DNA of 64,000 nucleotides, taken from Sphingobium sp. JS3065 (GTDB taxonomy: Bacteria > Pseudomonadota > Alphaproteobacteria > Sphingomonadales > Sphingomonadaceae). The notes below the pieces were generated by a model, which worked only from the letters and a program-made list of their open reading frames with translations, was not told the origin of the DNA and ran no database searches. The stretch spans positions 866,501-930,500 of the forward strand of contig NZ_CP102665.1 of assembly GCF_026427355.1 (NCBI RefSeq). The letters are read 5' to 3'. Of this stretch, positions 34,544 through 43,888 are shown in pieces; position 1 is the stretch's first letter, and each line of letters starts with the position of its first letter. Position numbers and translations under genes: made by a program.

Positions 34544-36181
34544 CTATTTGAACAGGCTGCCCAATATGCCCCGCACCAATTGCCCCGCGATCCCGCCGGA
34601 GCTTTTGCGGCTGGACCCGCCGAACACGGCGCGTCCCAGTTCATTGGCGACCTGACGCCCGACCGTCGAGGCGGCGGAGCGGGTGGCGGACTGGATCGCC
34701 CTGTCGAAACCGGATGGCCTGGCGGCCTCCCGGGCGGCGGCGGCTTCCTGCCGGGCCTGTTCCTTGAGCTGGGCCTCGCGCTGCCTGGCTTCTATCTTGG
34801 CCTGTTCGGCGGCGGCCTTGTCGGCTTCGGCCTGCGCCTTGGAGGCCTGCGCGGCGGCGGCGGCCGCCTGCCCGCGCGCGGCCAGGATTTCCTCGGCGGA
34901 TTCGCGGTCCAGGGTCGCGTCATATTTGCCCGCGCAGGGGGAGATGGACTGGATGATCGCCCGTTCCTTGGCATCGACCGGGCCGAGGCGGGATCGGGGC
35001 GGGGCGATCAGCGTGCGCTGGACGATGCCGGGCGAGCCGTCCTCCTGCAACAGCGACACCAGCGCCTCCCCCACCTTGAGTTCGATGATCGCGGTTTCGA
35101 CGTTCAGGTCGGGATTGACGCGGAAGGTCTCCGCCGCCGCCTTGATCGCCTTCTGGTCGCGGGGGGTGAAGGCGCGCAGGGCGTGCTGGACGCGGTTGCC
35201 AAGCTGGCCCGCCACATCCTCCGGAATGTCGATCGGGTTTTGCGTCACGAAATAGACGCCGACGCCCTTGGAACGGATCAGGCGGACGACCTGTTCGATC
35301 TTGTCGGTCAGCGCCTTGGGCGCGTCGTCGAACAGCAGGTGGGCCTCGTCGAAGAAGAAGACGAGGACGGGCTTGTCCGGGTCGCCCACTTCGGGGAGGG
35401 TTTCGAACAGTTCGGACAGCAGCCAGAGCAGGAAGGTGGCGTAGAGCTTGGGGCTCTGCATCAGCTTGTCGGCGGCCAGCACGTTGACATAGCCGCGCCC
35501 CTTTTCATCGACCTTCAGCATGTCGTGAATGTCGAGCGCGGGTTCACCGAAGAAATGCGCGCCGCCCTGGCTTTCAAGCTGGAGCAACTGGCGCTGGATC
35601 GCGCCGACGCTGGCCTTGGTCACATTGCCATATCGGGCGGACAGACTGTCGGCATTTTCCGCGCAATAGGCGAGCATCGCCTGCAAATCGCCCAGGTCGA
35701 GCAGCAGCAGCCCTTCCTCATCGGCATATTTGAAGGCGATGGAGAGCACGCCCTCCTGCGTTTCGTTGAGGTCCATCAGGCGGGAAAGCAGCAGCGGCCC
35801 CATTTCGCTGACGGTGGTGCGGATGGGATGGCCCTGTTCGCCGTACAGATCCCAGAAGATGGCGGGGTTGTCGGCATAGCTGTAATTTTCAAGGCCGATT
35901 TCCTTGGCGCGGGCCACCAGCTTGTCGGCATTTTTGGCGGTGGGGGAGCCGGCCATGGAAATGCCGGACAGGTCGCCCTTCACATCCGCGAGGAAGACGG
36001 GAACGCCGAGCGCGGAGAAACTTTCGGCTATGCCCTGCAACGTCACGGTCTTGCCAGTGCCGGTCGCGCCCGCGATCAGGCCGTGGCGATTGGCCCTGCG
36101 CAGGTTTAGCGTCTGGGGGATGCCGCCATTCTTGTCCGGTGCGCCAAGGCCGATGAAAATGCCGTCGCTCATCTGCGTCAT
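34544..36181 (-). CDS. HerA-like ATPase (YjgR/DUF853 family)
   Basis: A 545-residue FtsK/HerA-superfamily ATPase. Walker A is [10 protein letters not shown] near residue 40, Walker B is [10 protein letters not shown] near residue 270, and VKGDLSGIS and [29 protein letters not shown] contain the DUF853-specific segments (the latter includes the sensor Gln/Asn and arginine). The C-terminus has an Ala/Gln/Glu-rich coiled coil followed by the family tail [25 protein letters not shown] at 36181 follows AGAGGGAGC. Cellular role is unproven; relatives are DNA-translocase-like. Confidence 0.9.
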   Translation of the reverse strand: MTQMSDGIFIGLGAPDKNGGIPQTLNLRRANRHGLIAGATGTGKTVTLQGIAESFSALGVPVFLADVKGDLSGISMAGSPTAKNADKLVARAKEIGLENYSYADNPAIFWDLYGEQGHPIRTTVSEMGPLLLSRLMDLNETQEGVLSIAFKYADEEGLLLLDLGDLQAMLAYCAENADSLSARYGNVTKASVGAIQRQLLQLESQGGAHFFGEPALDIHDMLKVDEKGRGYVNVLAADKLMQSPKLYATFLLWLLSELFETLPEVGDPDKPVLVFFFDEAHLLFDDAPKALTDKIEQVVRLIRSKGVGVYFVTQNPIDIPEDVAGQLGNRVQHALRAFTPRDQKAIKAAAETFRVNPDLNVETAIIELKVGEALVSLLQEDGSPGIVQRTLIAPPRSRLGPVDAKERAIIQSISPCAGKYDATLDRESAEEILAARGQAAAAAAQASKAQAEADKAAAEQAKIEARQREAQLKEQARQEAAAAREAARPSGFDRAIQSATRSAASTVGRQVANELGRAVFGGSSRKSSGGIAGQLVRGILGSLFK

Positions 36182-36355
36182 GCTCCCTCTTAGTGATTTC
36201 GAAGCAGGTGGAATCACCTGCTGGCTCGGAAATCACGGCAAACAACGACTCAAATATCATGGGCCGCGCCCGCCGGAGTCTGCCGTCCCCTTTGTAGAGG
36301 GGAGACAGGGTTTCCGGCAAGCGCGGCCCGTAACGATCCGCTGATTTTCAGACTG

Positions 36356-37870
36356 TTATTTATCGCGCAGGCGCACCGGCAGGAACACGGCGGGCTGGCC
36401 CCGGCGCAGCACCTGGAGCAGGATCGCGCTGCGGCCCTGGGACGACACCGCCTTCACCTGCGCATCCAGTTCCGCCTGGGTGGCGACCGGGCGGTTGTTG
36501 GCGGTGATGATCACGTCGCCCCGGCGCAGGCCCTTCGCGCCCGCGTCGGTCGAACCGTCGACGGCGGTGATCACGATGCCGCGCGTGTCGGTGGGAATGC
36601 CAAGCTGGCGGATGATGGTCGAGTTCAGCGGGATGGCGGAAATGCCGAGCGACTGTTGGGCCGCCTGGCCGCCGCTGGACTGGCCGTCCTGCTGCTGGCC
36701 GAAATCATCGTCCTGTTGCTGGGCGAAGGCGTTCAGCTCATCTTCCGACGGGCGTTCGCCCACCACGGCGGTCACGGTCTGGCGCTGGCCGTTGCGCAGC
36801 AGCACGATGGGCACGCGGCTGCCGATCGGCTGGTTGGCGACGATGGACGACAGATTCTGGTCCGGCGTGACTTCCTGACCGGCCACGCTGACGATCACGT
36901 CGCCTGCCTTGATCCCGGCCTTGTCCGCGCCCTTGCCCGGCTCCACGCCCTGCACGAATTCGCCGCGATTCTTGGCAAGGCCGAGCGAATCGGCCAGATC
37001 CTCGCCCAACGGGCTGATCTGGATGCCCAGATAGCCGCGCTTGACCGCCTGGCCCTTGCGCAGCGTGTCGACGATCGGCGCGGCCTGTTCGGACGGGATG
37101 GCGAAGCCGATGCCGACATTGCCGCCCGACGGCGAAAGGATCTGGCTGTTGATGCCGATCACATTGCCGCGCATGTCGAACATCGGGCCGCCGCTATTGC
37201 CCTGGTTGATCGACGCATCGGTCTGGATGAACTTGTCATAGGTGCCGCCGGTGCCGCGATGCACGGCGGAGATGATGCCCGCCGTCACCGTGCCCGAAAG
37301 CGCGAAGGGGTTGCCGATGGCGATCACCCAATCGCCCACCCGCGCCTTGGTGCTGTCGCCGAACTTGACGAAGGGCAGGGCTTTTTTCGGATCTATCTTC
37401 AGCACGGCGATGTCCGTCGCGGGATCGCGGCCGATCAGCCTGGCCGAATATTCCTCGCTATTGGTCAGCGTGACCGTGATGGAATCGACGCTGGCCCCTT
37501 CCGCGCCGGCGGACACCACATGGTTGTTGGTGACGATATAGCCGTCGGCCGAAATGATGAAGCCCGACCCCAGCGACTGGGCCTGCCGGGTCTGGGGCTT
37601 GCCGCCCTGTTGCCCCTGGCCGAATAGGTCGCCGAAGGGCGTGCCCGCGAAGGGGTTCTGCACCTGAACCCGCTGCTTGGTGGAGATGTTGACCACGGCG
37701 GGTTGCAGCTTTTCCACCATGTCGGCCAGGCTGGCGGGCGCGCCTGCGGGGGCAGCGGCCTGCATGCCTTCATTCTGCGCGACCTGCGCGCCGACATTGG
37801 AACTGGTCGTAACGGCGATGGCGGTGCCGCCGAGCAGCAGGGCGCCGGTAATGGCATAAGCGTAACGCAC
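36356..37870 (-). CDS. degP: Periplasmic serine protease Do/HtrA
   Basis: A 504-residue trypsin-like protease/chaperone for misfolded envelope proteins. N-terminal signal-anchor (YAYAITGALLLGGTAIAV). Catalytic triad: His in TNNHVVSAG, Asp in PATDIAVLKID, Ser in NQGNSGGPMFD. Two PDZ domains follow (GYLGIQISPL...AGIKAGDVIVSV and GIVITAVDGSTDAGAKGLRRGDVI). The linker has a Gln/Asp-rich insert. GTG at 37870 is used since AGAGG precedes it and it starts at the signal; ATGs at 37888 and 37954 are alternatives. It lies downstream of hflK-hflC, forming an envelope quality-control operon. Confidence 0.93.
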   Translation of the reverse strand: MRYAYAITGALLLGGTAIAVTTSSNVGAQVAQNEGMQAAAPAGAPASLADMVEKLQPAVVNISTKQRVQVQNPFAGTPFGDLFGQGQQGGKPQTRQAQSLGSGFIISADGYIVTNNHVVSAGAEGASVDSITVTLTNSEEYSARLIGRDPATDIAVLKIDPKKALPFVKFGDSTKARVGDWVIAIGNPFALSGTVTAGIISAVHRGTGGTYDKFIQTDASINQGNSGGPMFDMRGNVIGINSQILSPSGGNVGIGFAIPSEQAAPIVDTLRKGQAVKRGYLGIQISPLGEDLADSLGLAKNRGEFVQGVEPGKGADKAGIKAGDVIVSVAGQEVTPDQNLSSIVANQPIGSRVPIVLLRNGQRQTVTAVVGERPSEDELNAFAQQQDDDFGQQQDGQSSGGQAAQQSLGISAIPLNSTIIRQLGIPTDTRGIVITAVDGSTDAGAKGLRRGDVIITANNRPVATQAELDAQVKAVSSQGRSAILLQVLRRGQPAVFLPVRLRDK

Positions 37871-37980
37871 TCGTGACGGTCCTCTCATGAACTTGGCGAA
37901 GGAAAGGCGGGACTCTGCGCTGGGCTGGATGCGCCGCACTCCCTTAACCCTCATTGAATGACACTCGTTCCGTAATGAAA

Positions 37981-38829
37981 TCAACGCCCCTGAAACTGTT
38001 TCAGGAAATCATTGTCGCGGGACAGGACCATGGAGGTCGCCCCCTGCTTGTCAGACGCGAAAGTATAGCGATAGGCCTGCATGGCGCGATAGAAATCGTA
38101 GAATTGCGGATCCTTGCCGAAACTGTCCGAATAGATGCGGGCGGCGTTGGCGTCCGCCTCTGCGCGGATGATCTGCGCCTGCTTGGCCCCTTGTGCGCGG
38201 ATGGTGAGCGCTTCCTGCTCGCGCGCGGTGCGCATGCGGGTGAAGGCGCTTTCCAGCGGCGCGCCGTCGGGCAGGTCGGCGCGCTTGATGCGCACATCCA
38301 CGATCTGCGCGCCATATTGGCGGGCGACGCGGTTCAACCCCGCTTCGATATTGTCCATCACCTGCCCGCGTTCGGGGCTGAGCAGCGCGGCGAAGGGCCG
38401 CTTGCCCAGTTCGTTGCGCAGCGCGGAGCCCAGGATCGGGCGCAGCGCGTCGGACACCCGCTCCTCGCTGCCCGCCGCGATATACATGCGCAGCGGATCG
38501 ACGATGCGGTAACGGGCGAAGGCGTCGACCTGCAGGCGCAACTGGTCGGTGGACAGCACCTGCTGGCGCTCCATCTCCACCGACAGCACGCGCTTGTCGA
38601 TCCAGACGACCTGGTCGATGAACGGCCAGCGCAGGATGATGCCCGCGCCGGTCTTGCCGAAATCCTCGTTCGGGCGGTAACGGTTGATGATCTTCTTGGG
38701 ATCGCCGAAGCGCACGATCACGCCCTGCTTGGTTTCGGGCACGATGGCGATGGTGCTGCCCAGCAACAGCAATGCCGCGATGGCGAGCAGCGCGAGCGCG
38801 ACGGGATGGCGGACAAGGCTCTGCATCAC
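37981..38829 (-). CDS. hflC: Protease modulator HflC
   Basis: A 282-residue stomatin/prohibitin (SPFH) protein. One N-terminal membrane helix (about residues 9-30) is followed by the SPFH domain with VPETKQGVIVRFGDPKK and the conserved FIDQVVWIDKRVLSVEME. It partners with HflK and the FtsH protease in the inner membrane. It starts inside the hflK stop region (4-bp overlap with the ATG at 38829; a second ATG follows immediately), which shows tight coupling. It ends just before the HtrA gene. Confidence 0.95.
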   Translation of the reverse strand: MMQSLVRHPVALALLAIAALLLLGSTIAIVPETKQGVIVRFGDPKKIINRYRPNEDFGKTGAGIILRWPFIDQVVWIDKRVLSVEMERQQVLSTDQLRLQVDAFARYRIVDPLRMYIAAGSEERVSDALRPILGSALRNELGKRPFAALLSPERGQVMDNIEAGLNRVARQYGAQIVDVRIKRADLPDGAPLESAFTRMRTAREQEALTIRAQGAKQAQIIRAEADANAARIYSDSFGKDPQFYDFYRAMQAYRYTFASDKQGATSMVLSRDNDFLKQFQGR

Positions 38830-39944
38830 TGGCCCTCCCCGGCGGCGGCGCCTTGCGCGGCGCTGGCCTGCGCCCGGCGCTTGATTTCGGGCAGCGGCAG
38901 GAACGGCGTCACATTGCCGCTTTCGACGATGGTCTTGTCGACGTTCGACAGGACGCCCTCCATGGTTTCATAATACATGCGGCGGCGGGTCACGTCGGGC
39001 GAGAGCTTGTACTGCTCATAGACCTTGTCGAACGCGGCTGCCTCACCCTGGGCCTTGGCCGTCACCTGCTGCGCGGCGGCGCGGGCTTCGTTGAGATAGG
39101 TCTGGGCGGTCTGCTGCGCGGCGGACACGGCCTTGAACGCATCGTTGACGGCGGTGGGCGGGTCGGCCTGCTTGATGGCGACACCCTGCACGAGGATGCC
39201 GGACCGGTAGCCGTCCAGTATTTCCTGCATCCGCTGTTCGACCTGCTGCTCGATCTCCGTGCGGCCTGCGCCCAGCGCATCCTCCAGGCTGACGCTGGCG
39301 ACGACGGATCGCATCGCGCTTTCCGCGACTTCGCGGACCGAGGAGTCGGGATCGGAAAGCTGGAACAGATAAAGTTCCGGGCTGCGGATGTTCCAGCGCA
39401 CCGAATAGGCAAGGTCGATGATGTTCTGGTCGCCGGTCAGCACCAGATTCTCGCTCTCCGCCCGCGTCGAGCCGACGTCGATGGCGCGGATTTCCTCCAC
39501 GTCGACGGTCGTCACATTTTCCAGCGGCGCGGGCAGGGTCAGGCTGATGCCGGGGGAGAGGGTGCGGCTATATTTGCCCAGCAGCGTGACGACGCCGCGC
39601 TCCTGCGGGCCGACGCGGTGGAAACAGGTCAGCACCAGCCACAGCACGACCAATATGCCGATGGCCGCGGGCCACAACGCCTTGCCGGAGGGGCGGGGCG
39701 GCAGGTTGCCGAAGCCGCCGCCGCCCCCGCCCTGGCCGAAGCTTTCCTTGCCGCGGCGCAGCAGTTCCTCGATCGCGGAAGGCCCCTTGGCGCCGGGGCG
39801 TCCGGGTTGCGTCCAGGGATTGCGCGGGCCGCCCTCGCCCCCCTTGTCCTGGCCGTCGCCGTCCGGCCCGTCATTCTTGCCGCCCCAAGGGCCCTGGGCC
39901 ATGGCGCTTGCAATAGCCGGCATCCACCCGAAAATTCTCTTCAT
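38826..39944 (-). CDS. hflK: FtsH protease activity modulator HflK
   Basis: A 372-residue SPFH-domain protein. The Gly/Pro-rich cytoplasmic N-terminus (GPWGGKNDGPDGDG...) is typical of HflK. A membrane helix at about residues 90-108 is followed by RVGPQERGVVTLLGKYSRTLSPGISLTLPAP (split at GVVTLLGKY). The DPPTAVNDAFKAVSAAQQ segment and the Ala/Gln-rich helix with AKAQGEAAAFDKV are landmarks. It is the first gene of the hflK-hflC-htrA operon and is divergent from mrp. Confidence 0.96.
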   Translation of the reverse strand: MKRIFGWMPAIASAMAQGPWGGKNDGPDGDGQDKGGEGGPRNPWTQPGRPGAKGPSAIEELLRRGKESFGQGGGGGGFGNLPPRPSGKALWPAAIGILVVLWLVLTCFHRVGPQERGVVTLLGKYSRTLSPGISLTLPAPLENVTTVDVEEIRAIDVGSTRAESENLVLTGDQNIIDLAYSVRWNIRSPELYLFQLSDPDSSVREVAESAMRSVVASVSLEDALGAGRTEIEQQVEQRMQEILDGYRSGILVQGVAIKQADPPTAVNDAFKAVSAAQQTAQTYLNEARAAAQQVTAKAQGEAAAFDKVYEQYKLSPDVTRRRMYYETMEGVLSNVDKTIVESGNVTPFLPLPEIKRRAQASAAQGAAAGEGQ

Positions 39945-40060
39945 CGCTCCTCTATAGGAAGGCTTTCCCGCGAAAAACAGTGCCCTTCGTCAGGATTATT
40001 GTTTCGGATGATGTCGTGACCCGTTTCGCTCCGGGACGAACGGCATTACATGGCGCTTCC

Positions 40061-41026
40061 ATGACCGACCTTGAAGATTTCGCCGCCCGCCTGAAAACGC
40101 TGACCGACGGGCGCGCCAGCGCGCCGCGGCTGAAGGATGGGGTGATCACGCTGGCGCTGGACGTGGCGGGCCTGTCGCCGGAGCAGCGCGACGCCGTGGC
40201 CGCCGCCATCCGCGAGGGCGCGCTGACCGTGCCGGGCGTCAGCGACGTGCGCATCGCCATGACGGCGGAGCGCAAGCCGCTGAGGATCATCGCCGTCGCG
40301 TCGGGCAAGGGCGGGGTGGGCAAATCGACCCTGTCGGCCAATCTGGCGGTGGCTTTGCAGCGGCTGGGGGTGAAGGTCGGGCTGGTCGACGCCGATATTT
40401 ACGGCCCATCGCAGGCGCGGCTGATGGCGAGCGAGGACAGGAAGCCGCAGGCCAAGGACAAGCAGTTGATCCCCGTGCAAAGCCCGTTGGGCATTCCGAT
40501 GCTGTCGATGGGCCATCTGGTGGAGCCGGGCAAGGCGCTGGCCTGGCGCGGGCCGATGGCGGGCAATGCGCTGGCGCAACTGATCGACGCGGACTGGGGC
40601 GATGCGGAGGTGCTGATCGTCGACATGCCGCCGGGCACGGGCGACGTGCAATTGTCGATGGTGCAGAAGCATAAGCCCGCCGGGGCGGTGATCGTGTCGA
40701 CGCCGCAGGATCTGGCGCTGATCGACGCGACGCGGGCCGTCAGCCTGTTCGAACAGACTGAGGTGCCGATGATCGGGCTGGTGGAGAATATGGCGGGCTA
40801 TGCCTGCCCCCATTGCGGGGAACTGTCCGACCCCTTCGGTCAGGGCGGCGCGGAAGCCGCCGCCGGGGAGATGGGCATGGCTTTCCTGGGCCGCATTCCG
40901 CTGGCCATCGAGATTAGGCGCCGGTCCGATGCGGGCGATCCTCCGGCGGCGGGGGACGATGTGCATGGCGTGGCCTTCCGCGCGATTGCCGAGAAGGTGG
41001 CGGCGTGGTTGAGAGGTGGGCGCTGA
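40061..41026 (+). CDS. mrp: Mrp/ApbC family iron-sulfur cluster carrier ATPase
   Basis: A 321-residue P-loop protein for cytosolic Fe-S cluster assembly or delivery. It starts with a MIP18/DUF59-like domain (residues about 1-80: VITLALDVAGLSPEQRD and VPGVSDVRIAMTAE). The deviant Walker A is SGKGGVGKST. Also visible are DADIYGPSQ and VDMPPGTGD, and the CxxC cluster site YACPHCGE. ATG at 40061 is preferred over the earlier GTG at 39980, which adds 27 non-family residues. It is divergent from hflK with about 116 bp between. Confidence 0.93.
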   Translation: MTDLEDFAARLKTLTDGRASAPRLKDGVITLALDVAGLSPEQRDAVAAAIREGALTVPGVSDVRIAMTAERKPLRIIAVASGKGGVGKSTLSANLAVALQRLGVKVGLVDADIYGPSQARLMASEDRKPQAKDKQLIPVQSPLGIPMLSMGHLVEPGKALAWRGPMAGNALAQLIDADWGDAEVLIVDMPPGTGDVQLSMVQKHKPAGAVIVSTPQDLALIDATRAVSLFEQTEVPMIGLVENMAGYACPHCGELSDPFGQGGAEAAAGEMGMAFLGRIPLAIEIRRRSDAGDPPAAGDDVHGVAFRAIAEKVAAWLRGGR

Positions 41027-41046
41027 AGCCTTTCCACCATTTTACC

Positions 41047-41074
41047 CGTCATCCCAGCCTTCGCAGGGATGACG
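41047..41074. repeat. Short palindrome CGTCATCCC...GGGATGACG
   Basis: A 28-bp dyad: arms CGTCATCCC and GGGATGACG around AGCCTTCGCA. The second instance at 54427-54454 has the same arm layout with TTCCCGC/GCGGGAA. It lies right after the mrp stop and could terminate it. Confidence 0.6.
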
Positions 41075-41141
41075 GAAGGAGGGAACGTCTTGCGTCCTTC
41101 CTGCGTCCTTCCCATGTCGAAAGAAATGAGGAGGCTGGCCG

Positions 41142-41576
41142 ATGCCACTTACCCAAGCGCAGGATATCGCCGATCTGTTGAACGAAACCCGCACCATAGC
41201 GCTGGTCGGCATTTCCGACCGGCCCGACAGGCCAAGCTATGGCGTCATGAAAACCCTGCAGGACCATGGCTATCGCGTCCTGCCGGTCAATCCGCAGATT
41301 GCGGGCGAGCATGTCCATGGCGAGTTCGTCTGGGCGAGACTGTCGGACATTGGCGTGCCCATCGACATGGTCGACATCTTCCGCCGCAGCGAGGCGGCGG
41401 GGGAAGCGGTGGACGACGCCATCGCCGCCGGGGCGAAGGCGGTATGGATGCAGTTGGCCGTGGTGAATGAAGCCGCCGCCGCCCGCGCCGAGGCAGCCGG
41501 CCTCAAGGTGGTGATGGACCGCTGCCCGGCTATCGAGATACGCCGCCTCCAGCTTGAGCCGGTCGGCTCGCAATAG
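41142..41576 (+). CDS. CoA-binding protein (YccU-like)
   Basis: A 144-residue Rossmann-fold protein of the CoA_binding_2 family. The nucleotide-binding start is TIALVGISDRPDRPSYGVMKTL, followed by HGYRVLPVNPQIAGEHVHGE and DMVDIFRRSEAAGEAVDDAI (family strands and helices). The end has VVMDRCPAIEIRRL, with the conserved Cys-Pro. GAGGAGG precedes the ATG. Its role is unknown; relatives bind CoA in stress or metabolism. Confidence 0.88.
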   Translation: MPLTQAQDIADLLNETRTIALVGISDRPDRPSYGVMKTLQDHGYRVLPVNPQIAGEHVHGEFVWARLSDIGVPIDMVDIFRRSEAAGEAVDDAIAAGAKAVWMQLAVVNEAAAARAEAAGLKVVMDRCPAIEIRRLQLEPVGSQ

Positions 41577-41615
41577 GGCTTTCCAGAGCTTCCAAGCCTC
41601 TTTATCAGCAGTCTC

Positions 41616-43883
41616 ATGGGGCGCGCACCGCGGAAGCAGGGTCAGCAGACGGAAAAGGGCTTGAACCGGCGCACGCTGCTGATCGGCGGGGGCGCGGCGG
41701 CGGGGTTGCTGCTGGCATGGGCGGTCTGGCCGCGTGCCTATCGCCCCAATCTTAACACCGCGCCGGGCGAAACCGCCTTCAACGCCTTCCTCAAGATCGA
41801 CCGGTCCGGGCAGGTCATCGTCATCGTGCCGCAGGCGGAGATGGGGCAGGGGGTCAGCACCCTGCTGCCGCAGATATTGGCGGATGAGTTGGGCGCGGAC
41901 TGGCGCACCGTGGGGGTGCAGAGCGCGGCGGTCGGACCGCTCTATGCCAATACGCTGCTGGCCCGTGAATGGCTGGCCAATGACTGGAGCAGGCTGGCGG
42001 GCGAGGCGGGCGACTGGACCATCGATCAATATGCGACCCGCAGTGCGTTGATGCTGACCGGCGCGGGCACCTCCATTCCGATGTTCCACCAGGCCTATCG
42101 GGAGGCGGGCGCGGCGGCGCGGGTGTTGCTGTGCAAGGCGGCGGCGGCGCGCTGGGACGTGGCGTGGGAAAGCTGCGACATCCAGAATGGCATCATCTCC
42201 GACGGGGGGCAGCGCAGGCTGAAGCTGGGCGAGGTGGCGGAGGATGCCGCGACTTTCGACCTGCCCGACATATTGCCATTTCGTCAGGGCGATGTGGACC
42301 GGCTGGCGGGGCAGGAGCTTCCCCGGCTGGACACGCCGTCCAAGATCGACGGCAGCCATAATTTCGCCGCCGACATCCGCCTGCCGGACATGGTCTTCGC
42401 CTCGATCCGGCAGGGACCGATCGGGGACGCCGTGCTGAAAAGCGTCAATGAGGGCGCGGCGAAATCCGTCACCGGCTTCCTGAAGCTGGTCCGGCGGGAG
42501 CGTTGGGTGGCGGCGGTCGCCAGCAACTGGTGGGCGGCGAACAAGGCGCTGGACCTGGCCGATCCGCTGTTCGAACTATCCGGCAGGCCGGTGGACAGCG
42601 CGGGGATGGAGGCGGCGCTGGAGCAGGCCTTTTCCGGTTCCGGCGAGCGGCTTTATGCGCGGGGCGATTTGAAGCCGCTGTTCGAGGATGCGACCATCCT
42701 TGCCAGCGAATATCGGGTGCGGCCCAGCCTGCATCTGGCGATGGAGCCGATGTCCGCCACGGCGCGGATCGGCGACGATGGGGCGGAGGTGTGGATGGCG
42801 ACGCAGGCGCCCGGCCTGGCCCGCGCCGCCATCGCCAGGGCGCTGGGGCTGCCGGCGGGGGCGGTGACGCTCTATCCGCTGCATGCGGGTGGCGGCTATG
42901 GGCGGCGCATGGATTTCGAGGCGGGGGTGCAGGCGGCGCTGCTTTCCCGCGAGATGGGGCGTCCCGTGCAATTGCTCTGGTCGCGGCTGGAGGATGTGAT
43001 CCAGGACCGGCCCGGCGCACCCGCCCATGCGCGGATGGCGGCCAAGCTGGGCCGCAGCGGCGCTATCGAGGGGTGGTCGGCGAAGGTCGCCGCCCCCTGC
43101 GCCATGAGCCAGACATGGGCGCGGATCGCCGATGGCAAGCCGCCGCATGAAGCCAGCGCGGAGGCTGCGGGGGTATCGACCCGGCTGGCGGTGGCGGGCA
43201 TGGAACTGCCCTATGCGGTGCCCAACTGGGCGGTCGATCATTTCCCCGCCGATGTCGGCCTGCCGCTGGGTTTCACGCGGGGCAACGCGCATCTGCACGG
43301 CGCCTTCTTCACCGAAAGTTTCATCGACGAACTGGCGCATCAGGCGCGGATGGAGGCCATGTCCTTCCGTATCCAGATGCTGGGCGGCAACCCCCGGCTG
43401 GCGCATTGCCTGACCACCGTGGGCGCCATGGGGGGCTGGCAGGGCGGTGTCGAGGGAAGCGGGCAGGGGCTGGCCGCGCATGTCATGAACAGCGCGTTCA
43501 TCGCGGTCATGGTGGAGGCGGGCATAACCGAGGGCAAGTTGCAGGTCGGGCGGATCGTCGCCGCCGTCGACGGCGGGGAGCAGGTCAATCCCGATATCGC
43601 CCGGCAGCAGGTCGAGAGCGGACTGATCCATGGGTTGGCGATGGCCATGGGGGCGTCCGTGCCCTATGCGAAGGGCATGCCGACGCGGGCGATATTGGGC
43701 CGCATGGGCCTGCCGCGCCTGGGGGACATAGGGGAAGTGACCGTCGAACTGATCCGCAGCACCGCGCCGCCCGCCGGGCTGACCGACCTGGGCGCGCCCG
43801 TGGTCGCGCCCGCGGTCGCCAACGCGCTGTTCACCACGACCGGGCGGCGATTCCGCAGCCTGCCGCTGCTGATGGAAGGATGA
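41616..43883 (+). CDS. Molybdopterin-binding dehydrogenase large subunit (IorB/xanthine dehydrogenase family)
   Basis: A 755-residue molybdenum hydroxylase subunit. A Tat-type signal (NRRTLLIGGGAAAG) points to periplasmic export. VPQAEMGQGVSTLLPQILADELG and GGGYGRRMDFEAGVQAALLS carry family Mo-cofactor contacts; the C-terminal end has INPDIARQQVESGLIHGLAMA-like sequence and PVVAPAVANALFTTTGRRFRSLPL. Related enzymes are isoquinoline 1-oxidoreductase or aldehyde dehydrogenase beta subunits. The partner 2Fe-2S subunit is not next to it. It is followed by hemH with only a few bases between. Confidence 0.88.
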   Translation: MGRAPRKQGQQTEKGLNRRTLLIGGGAAAGLLLAWAVWPRAYRPNLNTAPGETAFNAFLKIDRSGQVIVIVPQAEMGQGVSTLLPQILADELGADWRTVGVQSAAVGPLYANTLLAREWLANDWSRLAGEAGDWTIDQYATRSALMLTGAGTSIPMFHQAYREAGAAARVLLCKAAAARWDVAWESCDIQNGIISDGGQRRLKLGEVAEDAATFDLPDILPFRQGDVDRLAGQELPRLDTPSKIDGSHNFAADIRLPDMVFASIRQGPIGDAVLKSVNEGAAKSVTGFLKLVRRERWVAAVASNWWAANKALDLADPLFELSGRPVDSAGMEAALEQAFSGSGERLYARGDLKPLFEDATILASEYRVRPSLHLAMEPMSATARIGDDGAEVWMATQAPGLARAAIARALGLPAGAVTLYPLHAGGGYGRRMDFEAGVQAALLSREMGRPVQLLWSRLEDVIQDRPGAPAHARMAAKLGRSGAIEGWSAKVAAPCAMSQTWARIADGKPPHEASAEAAGVSTRLAVAGMELPYAVPNWAVDHFPADVGLPLGFTRGNAHLHGAFFTESFIDELAHQARMEAMSFRIQMLGGNPRLAHCLTTVGAMGGWQGGVEGSGQGLAAHVMNSAFIAVMVEAGITEGKLQVGRIVAAVDGGEQVNPDIARQQVESGLIHGLAMAMGASVPYAKGMPTRAILGRMGLPRLGDIGEVTVELIRSTAPPAGLTDLGAPVVAPAVANALFTTTGRRFRSLPLLMEG

Positions 43884-43888
43884 GGGCC

